A stretch of 35,000 bases of DNA from Prorocentrum cordatum (lineage: Eukaryota; Sar; Dinophyceae; Prorocentrales; Prorocentraceae). The stretch covers positions 157,540-192,539 of the forward strand of contig CAUYUJ010018332.1 in NCBI GenBank assembly GCA_963575745.1, read 5' to 3'. The notes beneath the pieces were generated by a model. The model did no database searches. It was not told the origin of the DNA and was given only the letters and a program-made list of their open reading frames with translations. Made by a program: the position numbers and the translations under genes. Of the stretch, positions 7,715 through 17,640 are shown piece by piece; within the stretch, counting starts at the first letter, position 1, and every line of letters starts with the position of its first letter.

Positions 7715-9436
7715 GATCAATGCCGCCATGGAGCACGGGACGATGAGCAGGACTTGCACATCAGGAAGCGCGCGATGTTCACAAGCCCAGCGAGGCTACG
7801 CGACACCAGCACATTCTGCAACTGTGTGACCCAGCACGCGAACCCCCAGATGAATGACTCCAATGGCCTCAAGAGAACGGCAAAGGCAGCGCGTTATCCT
7901 AACAAGTTTTGCAAGGCGTTGACACGCGACATGGTGCGACATCTACATCAGACTTCGCAACTTATTCACTGGGCATGCCACAGGTTCAAGCATGGGGACG
8001 CAGCTGGGGCACCGCATGCGAGAGTGCATGGGTGCAGATTCAAGGTTCATGAACCTCCTGCTCCAGCGGCGCCTCCAGCACCAGCAGCTCCACATGCAGT
8101 ACCAGCACCTGTAGCACCTGAGACACCTCCGGGACTTGAGGCGCCAGCGGCAGCGGCGGCGGCACCTGGCGGCGACAACGCCAATGGGGATTCAGATGTA
8201 CCACCGCCGCCTAGGCCACTGGAACCTTCAGCAGTACTGCCAGCTCGACAGCGTCTCAGAGGCAAGCAGCAATCCGACGAACGTAGGTTTCAGGAGCCGA
8301 ATGCTTTGCAACCGAACTTCGATCTCACCAAGTTTGCACGGCGATTGCGTGAGGCACCGAACGACGCGGAGCGCGTGAAACTCTTGGTGGGATTGCATCG
8401 GAAGTTTTTCCATGCAATTGACGCTGAACGCGAGCGACTTTACAAGGCACTCGGCTTACCTCCTAACATCTTGAAGCTGTGCCAAGGCATCATGCAGCGC
8501 TGCGAGGTTTGCCGGAAAACAGTGAGAGTCATGGGCCGACCGCTCGTTAAGAGCACGCTGGCGACGCACTTCAGCCAGCGTGTGCACAGCGACCTGCTCT
8601 TCCGATTCGAGAAAGTATGGCTTCTATGCATCGATGAATGCCTACGTTTCCGACTGGCCAGACGTCTCAACAGCGAGACGCCCGCAGACATCCTGATGGG
8701 CTACGTGCAACTATGGACCAACATCTTTGGGCCGATGGAGACACTGGTGATCGATCAAGATGGAAGACTTACCGGCGACATGGCTTCTCTTTTCTGTGAT
8801 CGTTACACCGTGACTCGCGAGTTCAGTGGCGCAGCCTCGCATGCGCATGCAGGCTTGGCTGAACGTGCCATTTCCCCGGTCAAGGCAGTGGCTCTCAAGA
8901 TCAAGGCCGACTGTGCGAAACAAGGCATCGACTACTTGAGCGGCGACGACATCATGGCCGAGGCTGCCGTGGTAGGCGACCTGACCCTGAACTACGGCGG
9001 CTCGGTCCCAGCTCAAGGCGCATTCGGTTGCATGCCCGAGGGCGCCTACGATCCCGTATCCAAGACGCTCGCCAGCACCGACAACATCCTGGAGCATGTG
9101 CCGGACTACACGGCAGCACATCTACGATCACGACTCATAGCGGAGGCAAACATGCTGCATGCAGTTGTTGAGGAGCGACTGGTCCGAGCTACCAATACGA
9201 GGCAGCAGACGTTCGACGCTAGGTGGCTCGAAAACTTGAAACCTCGCGACCACGTCGACATCTGGAGAGCCCCAGAGCGCAAGGACGCTGACGGATGGAG
9301 AGGACCAGCGGACTTCATATCGCTATCCAAGGATCTCGGCACGGCCGTCGTGGTGCATTCTTCAACCGCGTCAATTGTGCTATCAAGTTCTGGGATTTCA
9401 CGTGCAGTCGAACGACATCTATCTGGGCAGCGCTGA
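7715..9436 (+). pseudogene. Copia integrase (HHCC, DDE core, C-terminal GWRGPA domain)
   Basis: Numbering is from the codon at 7754; sense begins slightly earlier at DQCRHGARDDE (7715). After an Ala/Pro-rich stretch (residues 101-160), the zinc-binding GAG-pre-integrase motif is H215-x4-H220-x29-C250-x2-C253. The catalytic core has D280 (VHSDLLF), D334 (LVIDQDG) and E370 (GLAERA), with exactly 35 residues between D334 and E370, the D-D35-E triad. It inserts element cDNA into the host chromosome. A C-terminal segment at residues 490-520 contains NLKPRDHVDIW and GWRGPADF, an SH3/GPY-like DNA-binding end. All catalytic residues are retained over a 560-codon open frame, so this is the best preserved part. 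The frame is lost near 9370-9436. Confidence 0.92.
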
Positions 9437-9494
9437 GACACCAGGCGCACTGGCTCAGCTATTGGAAATTGTGTAAAACTGCGCGCCAGGAAAA

Positions 9495-10928
9495 TTGCAT
9501 CACGTGGGTGAAATTCCAGATGGCACAGGCAAGCTGGCCTTGGAACCGCGAGACCCACGCGACGATCCACCCAAGCTCTGGTTATCTATACTGAACTTGG
9601 CGAGCTCCGTCTTCGGCCTCTCCAGTGTGGGCGCCATTTTCTTTGGCGCAGGTTTCCGACTGATCCACAGTCAACGACCACTGCGATGAGGTCTGCTGAT
9701 AGCTTGGAATCCAGAGCGACGTCAACGCTACATCAGCCGAGAGTTGAATCTTCACGACACCCACAACATTCAGAGGATCATAGGCGCAACTTGGTACAAC
9801 CACTATTTCCTCATCTTGGCTTTGAAGGAGTCTCCTCTTCCGCATGATGCATATCGACCGATCGATGGTCTGGGTATTTCCAGCGTGGCTGTCATCGAGG
9901 ACTTTCCTGGACACTCGCCGCGGCATGTTGTTCTGCGACCTGTTGTTAATGCGACGACACCAGTGCCGACGCCAACAACAACTGCGGACTTATCACCTTT
10001 CAACGCGGCCATCGAGGGCGCAACTGATAATCTGTCTGCGGAACTTGGACGACTGATCAAGACGCGGGAACGGACGTCGACGCCGCGACCTGCACTGAAG
10101 GATGCTAGTCGAGAACTGACGCCACGAACGCCAGGTTACCGACAAGTGAGGATCATCGAGGCCCCGCTCGTCGATCTAGACACAAGGCATGATGCACCTC
10201 CACCTCCTCTTCGAGTACCAGGCGAACCTGTCATGGCGGACCTGGCGCGAGTGCCGGCGCTATCATTAGCACCTGCAAGCAGCGGTTCATCCCGAGACGC
10301 GCCCGCGTCATCATCCTCAGCGGTCAGACCTCCTATGCGACATCTTCCAGCACCTGCCGTGCCCGCGCAAATGTTTCCTCTGCCATTGATCCTCGGGCCG
10401 AGCTCGCTTGATCGGGGCGTGCCCTCGCGGGCAGTCTGCCCGGTCTGAGCATGCCGTCGCGGGGCACTCAGCCTGATCTGAGCATGCCGCCGCGGGGCAA
10501 TTGTCTTGATCTAAGCATGCCTTTGCGAGACAGTCGACCGGATCAAAGCGTGCCCTCTCGAGATAGTCATCGGCGCCATGATCAGATCATGCAGCGAACT
10601 ACAGGGTCAGACATCGACATCGCCCTGGGAATGGAAAGGATTCTCGAGGAAACCGAACGGCAGCAGCAGCAGACCAACATATCATACGACAGGAGAATAA
10701 GAAGCGGAAGATCTAGCCCCCGCTGGAGGATCTCTCGACTTTGTCGGGGAATTGGAGAGGCTCATCGAGGAGGGTGAACATCGCGAGTGGCAGCAGGCGA
10801 GCAAGCGCAATCTCGACACATCAGGCAGCATGGAACCAATGCAGAAAACTACCAAGCACAGCGAGACAGATGAATAACCATAACCCCTACATCATCACCA
10901 CGACGATCTGCATCAACCTTCGAAGTCA
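9495..10928 (+). pseudogene. Integrase-RT linker of the Copia polyprotein
   Basis: It is the RT frame, open at 9495-9689 and 9744-10448. Conserved-looking text includes KLWLSILNLASSVFGLSS, RRQRYISRELNLHDTHNIQR and IIGATWYNHYFLILALKE. From about 9960 it becomes low-complexity Pro/Ala/Ser-rich, as is common for this linker. A one-base deletion at 10443 moves the reading to the frame 10451-10777. From 10778 to 10928 the frame is damaged and no domain is recognised. Confidence 0.6.
10405..10566 (+). repeat. 33-bp in-frame tandem repeat in the polyprotein linker
   Basis: Five units of 33 bp encode an 11-residue repeat of the type DLSMPxRxxxP (DRGVPSRAVCP, DLSMPPRGNCL, DLSMPLRDSRP, DQSVPSRDSHR). 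Unit 2 has lost one base: it reads GTCTGAGC at 10443 where the next unit has GATCTGAGC, which is the frameshift. Confidence 0.75.
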
Positions 10929-12020
10929 ATGGCTCTATCAGAAGAAGACTTACAACTTGTGCCCGCTGATGATCAGCCTCATGATCTACCGGCTGAGACA
11001 GCAACGCCATCAGACACGACACCCATCGAGGATTACTACACGCACTTTCTCATGATGAAGGCTGGCTCTTCCCGTGCATTACAGCGAGCAGATCTTCAGC
11101 AGCTATATCAAGATGCGAATCACATGCATGACGACGACTTCGAGGACTACATGGATCACTCGACCACCGCATCATGTCCTACTCTACCTTGGAAACGATC
11201 AGACAACATGTTTGTCGTGGAGTGCCCGGGCGACTCCGAGTGTTTCTATTATGATATCATCGGCGAAACCTGCAGACCAGTCTACGCATCACAAGCAGAA
11301 CAACTTATTGCTCACGAAGACTTTGCAATACTATGGGATCTCATCGGGCCCGCAGACCGTAAGCATATCTCCTCATCTGTGCAGCATGACTGCTTTCGGC
11401 CACGACTGAATTCAGGCTGTGCGTCGGACAACTTCATTGATTCAGTTATGGTGCGCAGATGGACGTGGAAGGAGAACTGGGTACTAGTTTCCCGCTTATG
11501 CGGCCGTGGCTTCAAGGATAATCAGAAGTACGCAGTGGATCGACACAGCTCCACGGCAGCCAGAGTCAGTCAGCGCATGATGATCTCATTGGCCCAAACG
11601 CACGACGATTTTCAAGTGGAATCTTGGGACATATCATCCGCATTCCTTCAAGGGCTTAAGTTCGATGAACTGACACGCAACTCCAAGAAGCTTGGCCTGG
11701 ACACTCGTGAACGAAGACACGTGTGCATCATACCACCAGCCAATGTTTGGCGGCACCTACGGGATCTCTCGAAGCTAGTTGACATTCCCGACTCAGAGAC
11801 GCACCTGTACGTCCTCGAGTGCATCAAGCCCGTGCCAGGTCTGGTGGACGCACCTTTACTGTGGCAGGCGGCGTTTACCCTGCACGTGTGCGACGGCATG
11901 CATGGAGCGAAGGCCTCGCTGGACGATAATTGCTTCACCTGGCATTCAGGTGACGATCCCGTGATGGTAACCACGCTCCACGTCGACGACTACTACCCGT
12001 CGGGCTGCAAGAATGGCTAG
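10929..12020 (+). pseudogene. Copia reverse transcriptase (fingers and palm)
   Basis: The 363-codon frame contains the Copia RVT_2 landmarks in order: WVLVSRLCGRGFKD (residues about 184-197, the K-R-LVARGF-D region), VESWDISSAFLQG with catalytic D234, YVLECIKPVPGLVDAPLLWQ (the K-x-YGL-x-x-APRLW equivalent), and TTLHVDDYY with D353-D354, the YVDD-box equivalent with His in the first place. It copies genomic RNA of the element into cDNA inside the particle. The N-terminal 150 residues are an acidic leader. The frame stops at TAG 12018-12020 just after the VDD box, and the thumb continues in another frame, so the enzyme is interrupted. Confidence 0.9.
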
Positions 12021-13195
12021 ACTGGGGGCACGCACTCATGGAGAAAAAATCGGCAATATTACGAGGAAGAAGCTTCCATTCACTCACTTGGGATGTGTTT
12101 ACAACAGAATGCCCAACGATTGCATATACCCATACCTAGACACCACCAAGGCTCCCGAGTTGTCGAAGCAGCGTGTTTCACAAGACTGTGGGTTTTTGAA
12201 CAAAGGAGGATATTCATGACTACCGCTCACTATGCTGCCAACTCCTACATCTATTGCAAACCGAATGGGATATCAGCGCGGCCACAACTCAACCCCGGTC
12301 AAAACAGACCAAGCCAACGATCGCAGATATGAATGCCCAAATACTGACACTGGATCGAGCAAAGAGAAATCGACAAGGCATGGGTCTTTACTTTCATCGA
12401 CTGCATGGACCATTCAAGTTATCATCGATCACGGGTGCCAGTCAGGGATCGAAAATCACCAGCTACGCTCACGAGGCCCAAGGCCTGTTCCTCTGCGAAG
12501 ACAAACCATTCAAAATCAACAAGGATGGCCTACTCGACCCAAATGATTACAAGCAATTCATATCCAAGGCTCACCCGTTCACCGGGACATCGAAGAAAGA
12601 CACAATAATCAGCTACTCAACGTCACGCGCTGAAGCACTGGCAGCAGTTGGAGGATCACAGAACGCACAATACGTAGCACTACGATTCACCGAGATATTG
12701 CTAAAGCCTTGGATCCAACGCAGCTCCACTACGACACTATCAGGGCTTATGAAATTATAGGATCAAGGATTGACAGTGTTACCCGTTGGGATGGGAACGG
12801 ACTGCTATGATTCATATCAACTGATTGTGGGACAGAATGGCATACCGGCAGACAAAGCAAAGATATGATGTATCCTCTCACTTCGTGAGGAGAGGACATA
12901 ATCAGCGGCATAAGGATGAGTATCCCACCTACCGACAGATCTTATGATTTTGGATGGTTTGACAAAGGTCGGTACCTTCCCAAAGTTCATGCAGTGTCTT
13001 ACCACAGGGATTGGTGATCTTACGAGAACTACTACGACGACCTCTACATCCAAGAAGCAGAACGACAAACCCATCGTGATCAGGACGAGCAATGTTAAGA
13101 GTAACTACCAAAATATCGATTTGATCGAGTTATCTGAGGCACCGCTCAACGCATCCCATTTCACCTCTTCTCTTGAAGAAGCAGGATCAGAGTAA
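12013..13195 (+). pseudogene. Copia RT thumb and RNase H (three frames, damaged)
   Basis: The thumb continues at 12013-12219 with LPFTHLGCVYNRMPNDC. The frame at 12254-12760 has LDRAKRNRQGMGLYFHRL, then GPFKLSSITGASQGSKITSY and SYSTSRAEALAAVGGSQ; these match the RNase H core of Copia elements, where the first block normally reads SDAS and supplies a metal-binding Asp. Here it is TGAS, so the Asp is lost. The Glu of the AEA block is kept. After stops between 12760 and 12944, PTDLMILDGLTKVGTFPKF marks the normal end of the polyprotein. RNase H would remove the RNA strand after first-strand synthesis; this copy should be inactive. Confidence 0.85.
13175..13190 (+). promoter_or_regulatory. Possible polypurine tract
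   Basis: GAAGAAGCAGGATCAG directly precedes the 3' LTR at 13191 and is purine-rich with three interruptions. Position supports a plus-strand primer role; the sequence itself is weak. Confidence 0.4.
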
Positions 13196-13321
13196 GGATG
13201 CTAGGCCCCTGGGAATAGTAGAGAGTGTACAGATGAATTATAAGTCAGATTGGGGTAACATGTTCAGAAGTGACCGAGAGAGCTCCGCGATATCGGGGCT
13301 CAAGCCTTCCACAAACTAACT
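13191..13321 (+). repeat. 3' LTR (131 bp)
   Basis: Aligns without gaps to the 5' LTR at 3880-4010 with 14 mismatches. It starts AGTAAGGAT and ends AAACTAACT. The central palindrome is damaged by one substitution (CCGCGATATCGGGG). The GGGGCTCAAGCCTTCC segment is unchanged. Confidence 0.92.
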
Positions 13322-13326
13322 AGAGG
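13322..13326. repeat. Right target-site duplication AGAGG
   Basis: Immediately follows the 3' LTR and matches 3875-3879. Confidence 0.65.
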
Positions 13327-13442
13327 GGGGGGTGGACAGGAGAGAGGGGAGGGGGGGGGAACAGGAGAGAGGGGGGGGGACAGGAGAGAGGGGCGAGGGG
13401 GGGGGGACAGGAGAGAGGGGCGAGGAGAGGGGGGGGGGCGGG
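13322..13442. repeat. G-rich minisatellite, right part
   Basis: Units such as GGGGGGACAGGAGAGAG continue the array interrupted at 3874. They confirm the outer boundaries of the Copia insertion independently of the LTR comparison. Confidence 0.9.
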
Positions 13443-13588
<146 letters not shown>

Positions 13589-13639
13589 ACCATCATCCTC
13601 CGAAGCGCCCCAGATCGGCGGCACTGGCTGGAGGCCGCT

Positions 13640-13872
13640 ACAATATGCCATGCCGCGTCGACCTGCGCTGTGCCCTATTGCATTGTGGATCAGGTCGTTC
13701 TTGGCATCATAGTCTTGACCGAACTGACCTGGTTCTTGAGTGCGAACTGCCTGGGCGCATATCTCGTGCTGGTCGCAATGGAATCGCGCGGGGCGTTCGA
13801 CCAGCTCGAGCTCGAGCTCTGATTCAGTTCCGTAGCGGAACGAACCAACAGGAGGCGACTCGGAGCCGACGC
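13640..13872 (+). repeat. Diverged direct repeat, copy A
   Basis: The part from GTGGAT (13685) to the GAGCCGAC at about 13870 recurs at 14194-14385, offset by 509-513 bp. Shared words include TTGGCA, CTGATTCAGTTCCG versus CTGTTTCAGTTCCG, and GGGGCGTTC. The beginning, ATATGCCATGCCGCGTCGAC (13643 on), also matches ATATGCTATGCCGCGTTGAC at 3461, left of the G-rich array. No coding frame is recognised. It could be the terminal repeats of a small non-autonomous LTR element (TRIM) of about 700 bp. Confidence 0.6.
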
Positions 13873-14184
13873 GAAACGCACCGAGGGAGGACATACCGAA
13901 GCTCGGCGAACCAAAACGCCACGAACTGCATCAATACGAACCGAAACGATACGAACTGAGAAGAAGGCCGAACCAACCCGAATCGAAACGAGAAAAAACA
14001 AACCCAAAATAAGACGCTTCGGTTCACCATCATGAAACTGCCTGGCGTCGTCGGACGAAGGAGCGTCACTCCAAAGTGCCAAGGCCCCTCGCAAATAATC
14101 AGGGTGGCGGTTTGGCGTCCATTGTTATGACACTTGCTGTGCTGCACTGTGCTGCGTCATTCTGTGTTGAACTGTGTTGTTCTC

Positions 14185-14385
14185 TGTTGCGTTGTGGATT
14201 AAACTATCCTTGGCACCCCAATTTTGTTCGAACTAATCTGGATCTTAAGTTCAAGCTGCCCGACCGCATCTTTCGCCCAAAGCTGGCCATAGTCGTGACA
14301 TGCGGGGCGTTCAACCAACTCGAACTCAAGATCTGTTTCAGTTCCGAAGTGGGACGAACCGACGGGGGGGGAATCTGAACCGACA
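14185..14385 (+). repeat. Diverged direct repeat, copy B
   Basis: Partner of the repeat at 13640-13872, visibly diverged with small indels. The region between them (13873-14184) has A-rich text with AACCGAAACGATACGAACTG-type repeats of GAACCRAAACG, and no gene. Confidence 0.6.
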
Positions 14386-14424
14386 AGGCCCCCGCACAAC
14401 ACGTTCTCAAACAATGCAACGCCA

Positions 14425-14520
14425 GCGTTTCGCGAGAGACATCCTCAACACATCCTGCAGAGGGAGGCTTTGGCTGCAGGCAAGGCCCTCGCTCGAGACA
14501 TCCTCAACACTGGACACCAG
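14425..14520. repeat. CGAGACATCC repeats left of the 42-bp array
   Basis: CGCGAGAGACATCCTCAAC (14431) and CGCTCGAGACATCCTCAAC (14490) repeat here and again at 15366-15500 on the other side of the 42-bp array. Confidence 0.6.
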
Positions 14521-14524
14521 AGCG

Positions 14525-15135
14525 GAAGAAGCGTGAACACACGTGGGTCCTTTTCGCGCCCGAGCGGGACAAGCGTAAAAACACGTGGGTCCCTTTGAAA
14601 AGGACCCACGTGGGTCCCTTTCAAAGGGACCCACGTGGGACGCTTGTTCCGCTCTGGCGCGAAATTCGCGCCAGAGCGGAACACAAGTGAAAACAAGTGG
14701 GTCCCGTTCGCGCCAGAGCGGGCCCCTTTCGCGCCGGAGCGGAACAAGCGTGAAAACACGTGGGTCCCTTTCACGCCAGGGTGGAACAAGCGTGAAAACA
14801 TGTGGGTCCCTTTCGCGCCAAGGCGGAACAAGCGTGAAAACACGTGGGTCCCTTTCGCGCCAGAGCGGAACGTGAAAAAACGTGGGTCCCTTTCGCGCCA
14901 GAGTAGGACAAGCGTGAAACCACGTGGATCCCTTTCGCGCCGGAGCGGAACAATCGTGAACAAAACGTTGGTCCCTTTCGCGCCAGAGAGGAAGAAGAAT
15001 AAGCGTGAAAACACGTGGGTCCCTGTCGCTCCAGAGCGGGACAAGCGTGAACACGCGGGGGTCCCCTTCACCCCTGAGCGGAACAAGCGTGAAAACACGT
15101 GGGTCCCTTTCGCCCCAGAGCGGAACGAACATGAA
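14525..15135. repeat. 42-bp minisatellite with a local inversion
   Basis: The consensus unit reads GTGGGTCCCTTTCGCGCCAG, then AGCGGAACAAGCGTGAAAAC, then AC; starts at 14760, 14802 and 14844 give a period of 42. About a dozen units are present, some partly degenerate. Because 42 is divisible by 3, frames stay open on both strands as 14-residue repeats (for example FRSGAKGTHVFSRL on minus). This openness does not prove coding. Around 14582-14682 unit orientation flips, producing palindromes. Each unit carries CACGTG. Confidence 0.9.
14607..14682. repeat. Two adjacent near-perfect hairpins at the inversion point
   Basis: 14607-14637 has 15-bp perfect arms around a single base (CACGTGGGTCCCTTT and its inverse). 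14646-14682 has 18-bp perfect arms around a single base (GTTCCGCTCTGGCGCGAA and its inverse). A third palindrome with 11-bp outer arms lies at 14582-14612. They arise where 42-bp units in opposite orientation meet. Confidence 0.9.
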
Positions 15136-15139
15136 AATA

Positions 15140-15510
15140 TATGGCTTCTGCTCGGGGCAACCATGTTCGATACCCCTCTGGGTGGCCTGGACACGTAAAA
15201 CCACGTGTTTTCAGCGAGGGGCCTTCAATTTAGATGCCCCTCGGCTTGTGAAAACATGTGGTTCCAGCGAGGGGCAAATGGCATCCATCTTAGATATCCA
15301 AGTGGCTTCATCTGAATAAAAACAACAATATTAGATACCCCCTTTGGGCGGCCTGGGCATGTGAAAAAACAATTTCGCCTGAGACATCCCCTAGATTCTG
15401 GCCCACGCTCGAGACATCCCCCAAATCTGCAAAACCAACCAAAAGTTTCGCCTGAGACACCCTTGACACACTTGTATAAAACAAGCGTTTCGCCTGAAAC
15501 ATCATCCAAA
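15140..15510. repeat. Degenerate short-period repeats right of the 42-bp array
   Basis: Words such as TTTCGCCTGAGACATCCC recur at about 15364, 15406, 15449 and 15487 (spacing 39-43). GGCCTGGACACGTAAAA and GGCCTGGGCATGTGAAAA lie at 15184 and 15351. No coding signal. Confidence 0.55.
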
Positions 15511-15636
15511 TCTTAATTCGACGAAGCTGCGCAAGTTCGTTGGTTATCGCAAAATGAATTCGCCGGTCCTGCGCAAGTCGAGGCCGAGGGCAGACCTCTA
15601 AAAACCATGGGCCCACGCCTTTCTGGGACAAAAGAT

Positions 15637-15990
15637 GTGCGCGACGCTACGGCGAGAGCCACATGTTGGTAAGGAACCGCCTTCCACCCTTGCAACAGCT
15701 GCAAACTTTAAAAACGAACGTGCCCGCCGTTGAAGAGGAGAGCCCCATGTTGGAAACGGACCGCCTCCATCCTTGAAGCTGCTGCAGACTTTCGAAACGA
15801 ATGTGCGCGGCACCAAAGAAAGAGCATTATTTTGAAAACGGGCCGCCCTCCATCTTTGAAGCTGCTGCAGATTTCAAGCTTCAGGATCATAAATGATGAA
15901 GATTTCTCAGGCGAAACGTGCGGCCCGCAATTTCGACACGTCTGGGGTGCGAAAAGGAGGATTTGTTTAGAAGGGAAAGGGATGGAGGAG
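15637..15990 (+). repeat. 83-bp tandem repeat family, location 1
   Basis: Units containing GTGCGCGGC, GAGAGCCACAT, TTGAAAACGGGCCGCC, CCATCCTTGAAGCTGCTGCA and ACTTTCGAAACGAA repeat every 83 bp (cores at 15640, 15723, 15806). The same units, and about 100 bp downstream (TCAGGCGAAACGTGCGGCCC), occur again at 26947-27300. No frame is conserved between units. Confidence 0.8.
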
Positions 15991-16479
15991 CAATCGGAGG
16001 ATGGACAGGAGCATAAGGGAAAGAAACATATGAGAATGCGTAAGACCCTCGGACCATGTTTGCCTCGTGTCTACCTTCTCTGGTGCGAATATCCACGGGG
16101 ATGCCACACCCCCCCACCACCACGCCGACACCTGACCGATTTCGGCACTTTTACGCGCACCCGACGCTTCCAGCACGGCTCCACGACGGACCAAGATGGC
16201 CTCCAAGACTGCTAAGGGCTAACATGGCCGCCTCCAAGTCGGCTCAATATGGCCCACGATATCCCCTCGACGGCCCCAGAGGTCTCAAAGACGCCTCAAG
16301 ACCGCCCAAATGACACCCCCGGAGGCTTTCCAGAGGCGACAAGCATTGACTTTCAGTAGTTGCTTTTTGTTCCCAAGCCTCCTGTGTGTTGGGTTCTCGT
16401 TTTGAATTCGCAGCGCCGCGCGGCTCTTCGTTCTCCTCCTCCTCTCCTCCTCTCCTCTCTTCTCCTTTCCCTCCTCATG
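15991..16479. other. Intergenic stretch without recognisable gene
   Basis: Contains short repeated words around ATGGCC (16194-16255: AAGATGGCCTCC, AACATGGCCGCC, AATATGGCCC) and a GAGGTCTC / CCTCAAGACC-type word. No domain is recognised in any frame. Confidence 0.4.
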
Positions 16480-17190
16480 CATGTCACCATCATCACCATC
16501 ATCATCACCATCACCATCACAATCACCATCACCATCATCATCATCAGCATCGTCATCATCATCACCATCATCATCAACATCACCATCACAATCACCATCA
16601 CAATCATCATCATCATAACCATTACCACCACCACCATCATCATTATCAGCATCGTCATCATCATGATCATCGTCGTCGCCACCGTCATCATCAACATCAC
16701 TATTATCATCTTGATTATCATCATCATCGTCATCGTCATCACCATCGCCGTCACCATCGTCATCAGCATTCGCATCATCGTCACCATCATTAACAACACC
16801 AACACATCCATCAACATCACCATCATCATCACCAACATCATCATCAACATCACCAGTATCATCATCGTAATCACACCATCACCTCGTCACAACATCACAC
16901 CATCATTCCCATCACCATCAACATCACCATCAAACTCACCGTCATCAACAACAACATCGTCATCATCATCACACCTTCACCACCACCATCACCATCACCA
17001 TCATCACCACGATCATCCTCACCACCACCATCACTATTACCATCGCCACCATCAGCAGGATCACCACCACCACATCATCAACATCATCATCATCGTCATC
17101 ATCGTCAACATCATCATCATCATCATCACCACAACCAGCATCATCATCATCATCATCATCGTCATCATCACCATCATCATCACCCCCATC
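16480..17190. repeat. (CAT/CAC)n microsatellite, 0.7 kb
   Basis: Triplets CAT, CAC, ATC with occasional GTC and AAC fill the interval. Poly-Ile, poly-His and poly-Ser readings on plus and poly-Met/Asp on minus are artefacts. Confidence 0.95.
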
Positions 17191-17630
17191 GTCACCACCC
17201 ATTTGGCTTGCCAGGAATTGCACGCCGCCTGGCTGTCCGTCCGTCCGTCTGTCTGTCAGTCTTCCCGGCTCTCTGAGCCGCGGCGCTTTGAGCTTCTTAG
17301 CTCGGGGACGCGTCGGCCACCGCCGCCCTCTCCCTTGTCGGTGGCCCTGACGAGATTGGGGGAGAGGGTGCCGAAACGCGCCCAGAGTCCAGCAAGGCAT
17401 GAGGGTGCAAACCCGACTTGTCTGGCTGATGTTCTGGGGGGGGCCTGTGCTCAGGGGAGGCTGCATGCAGCACCGCTCAACGATGTGCTGTTTAACCGAA
17501 CCTGCAGGGTGGGCCCTTTCCCAAATCCGTGCTTCGGTGCGGATCGTAAGCGCGCCTCGTCTCCGTCGTCGTCGTCGTCGTCGGCGTCGTCGTGGTCGTG
17601 GTGCGTGTTGCTCTGCTCGGGATTCTGTTT
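17191..17630 (+). repeat. Tandem segmental duplication, copy 1 (about 440 bp)
   Basis: From GTCACCACCC (17191) to GGGATTCTGTT (17629) nearly every base reappears at an offset of 448-450. It includes a CCGTCCGTCCGTCTGTCTGTC microsatellite and a TCG run at 17565-17595. Compared with copy 2 it has an extra ATGC near 17464 and minor length changes in G and TCG runs. No domain is recognised in the open frames. Confidence 0.9.
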
Positions 17631-17640
17631 CCCTTATGCA

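Larger units (their letters stand above)
3880..13321 (+). mobile_element. Full-length decayed Ty1/Copia LTR retrotransposon, 9442 bp
   Basis: Both LTRs (131 bp each), a tRNA-iMet-like primer site, and the domain order Gag, zinc knuckle, protease, methyltransferase-like, integrase, reverse transcriptase, RNase H are visible. Integrase before RT defines the Copia superfamily. The coding sequence lies in three frames with in-frame stops at 5070, 6045, 7056, 7116, 7485 and 7647 and frameshifts near 4740, 7700, 9370, 10443 and 12010, so this copy is not autonomous. The LTRs differ at 14 of 131 positions by direct comparison, indicating an old insertion. The element is long for Copia (commonly 4-6 kb), owing to an extended 5' part, the additional domain and a long integrase-RT linker. 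The tail motif MILDGLTK near 12940 and the integrase C-terminal GWRGPA resemble elements of dinoflagellate genomes. Confidence 0.93.

Noticed and set aside
14407-15204. 265-codon minus frame with 14-residue repeats, possible repeat protein
   Set aside because: The 42-bp unit keeps frames open on both strands and in more than one frame. No flanking domain or signal favours one of them.
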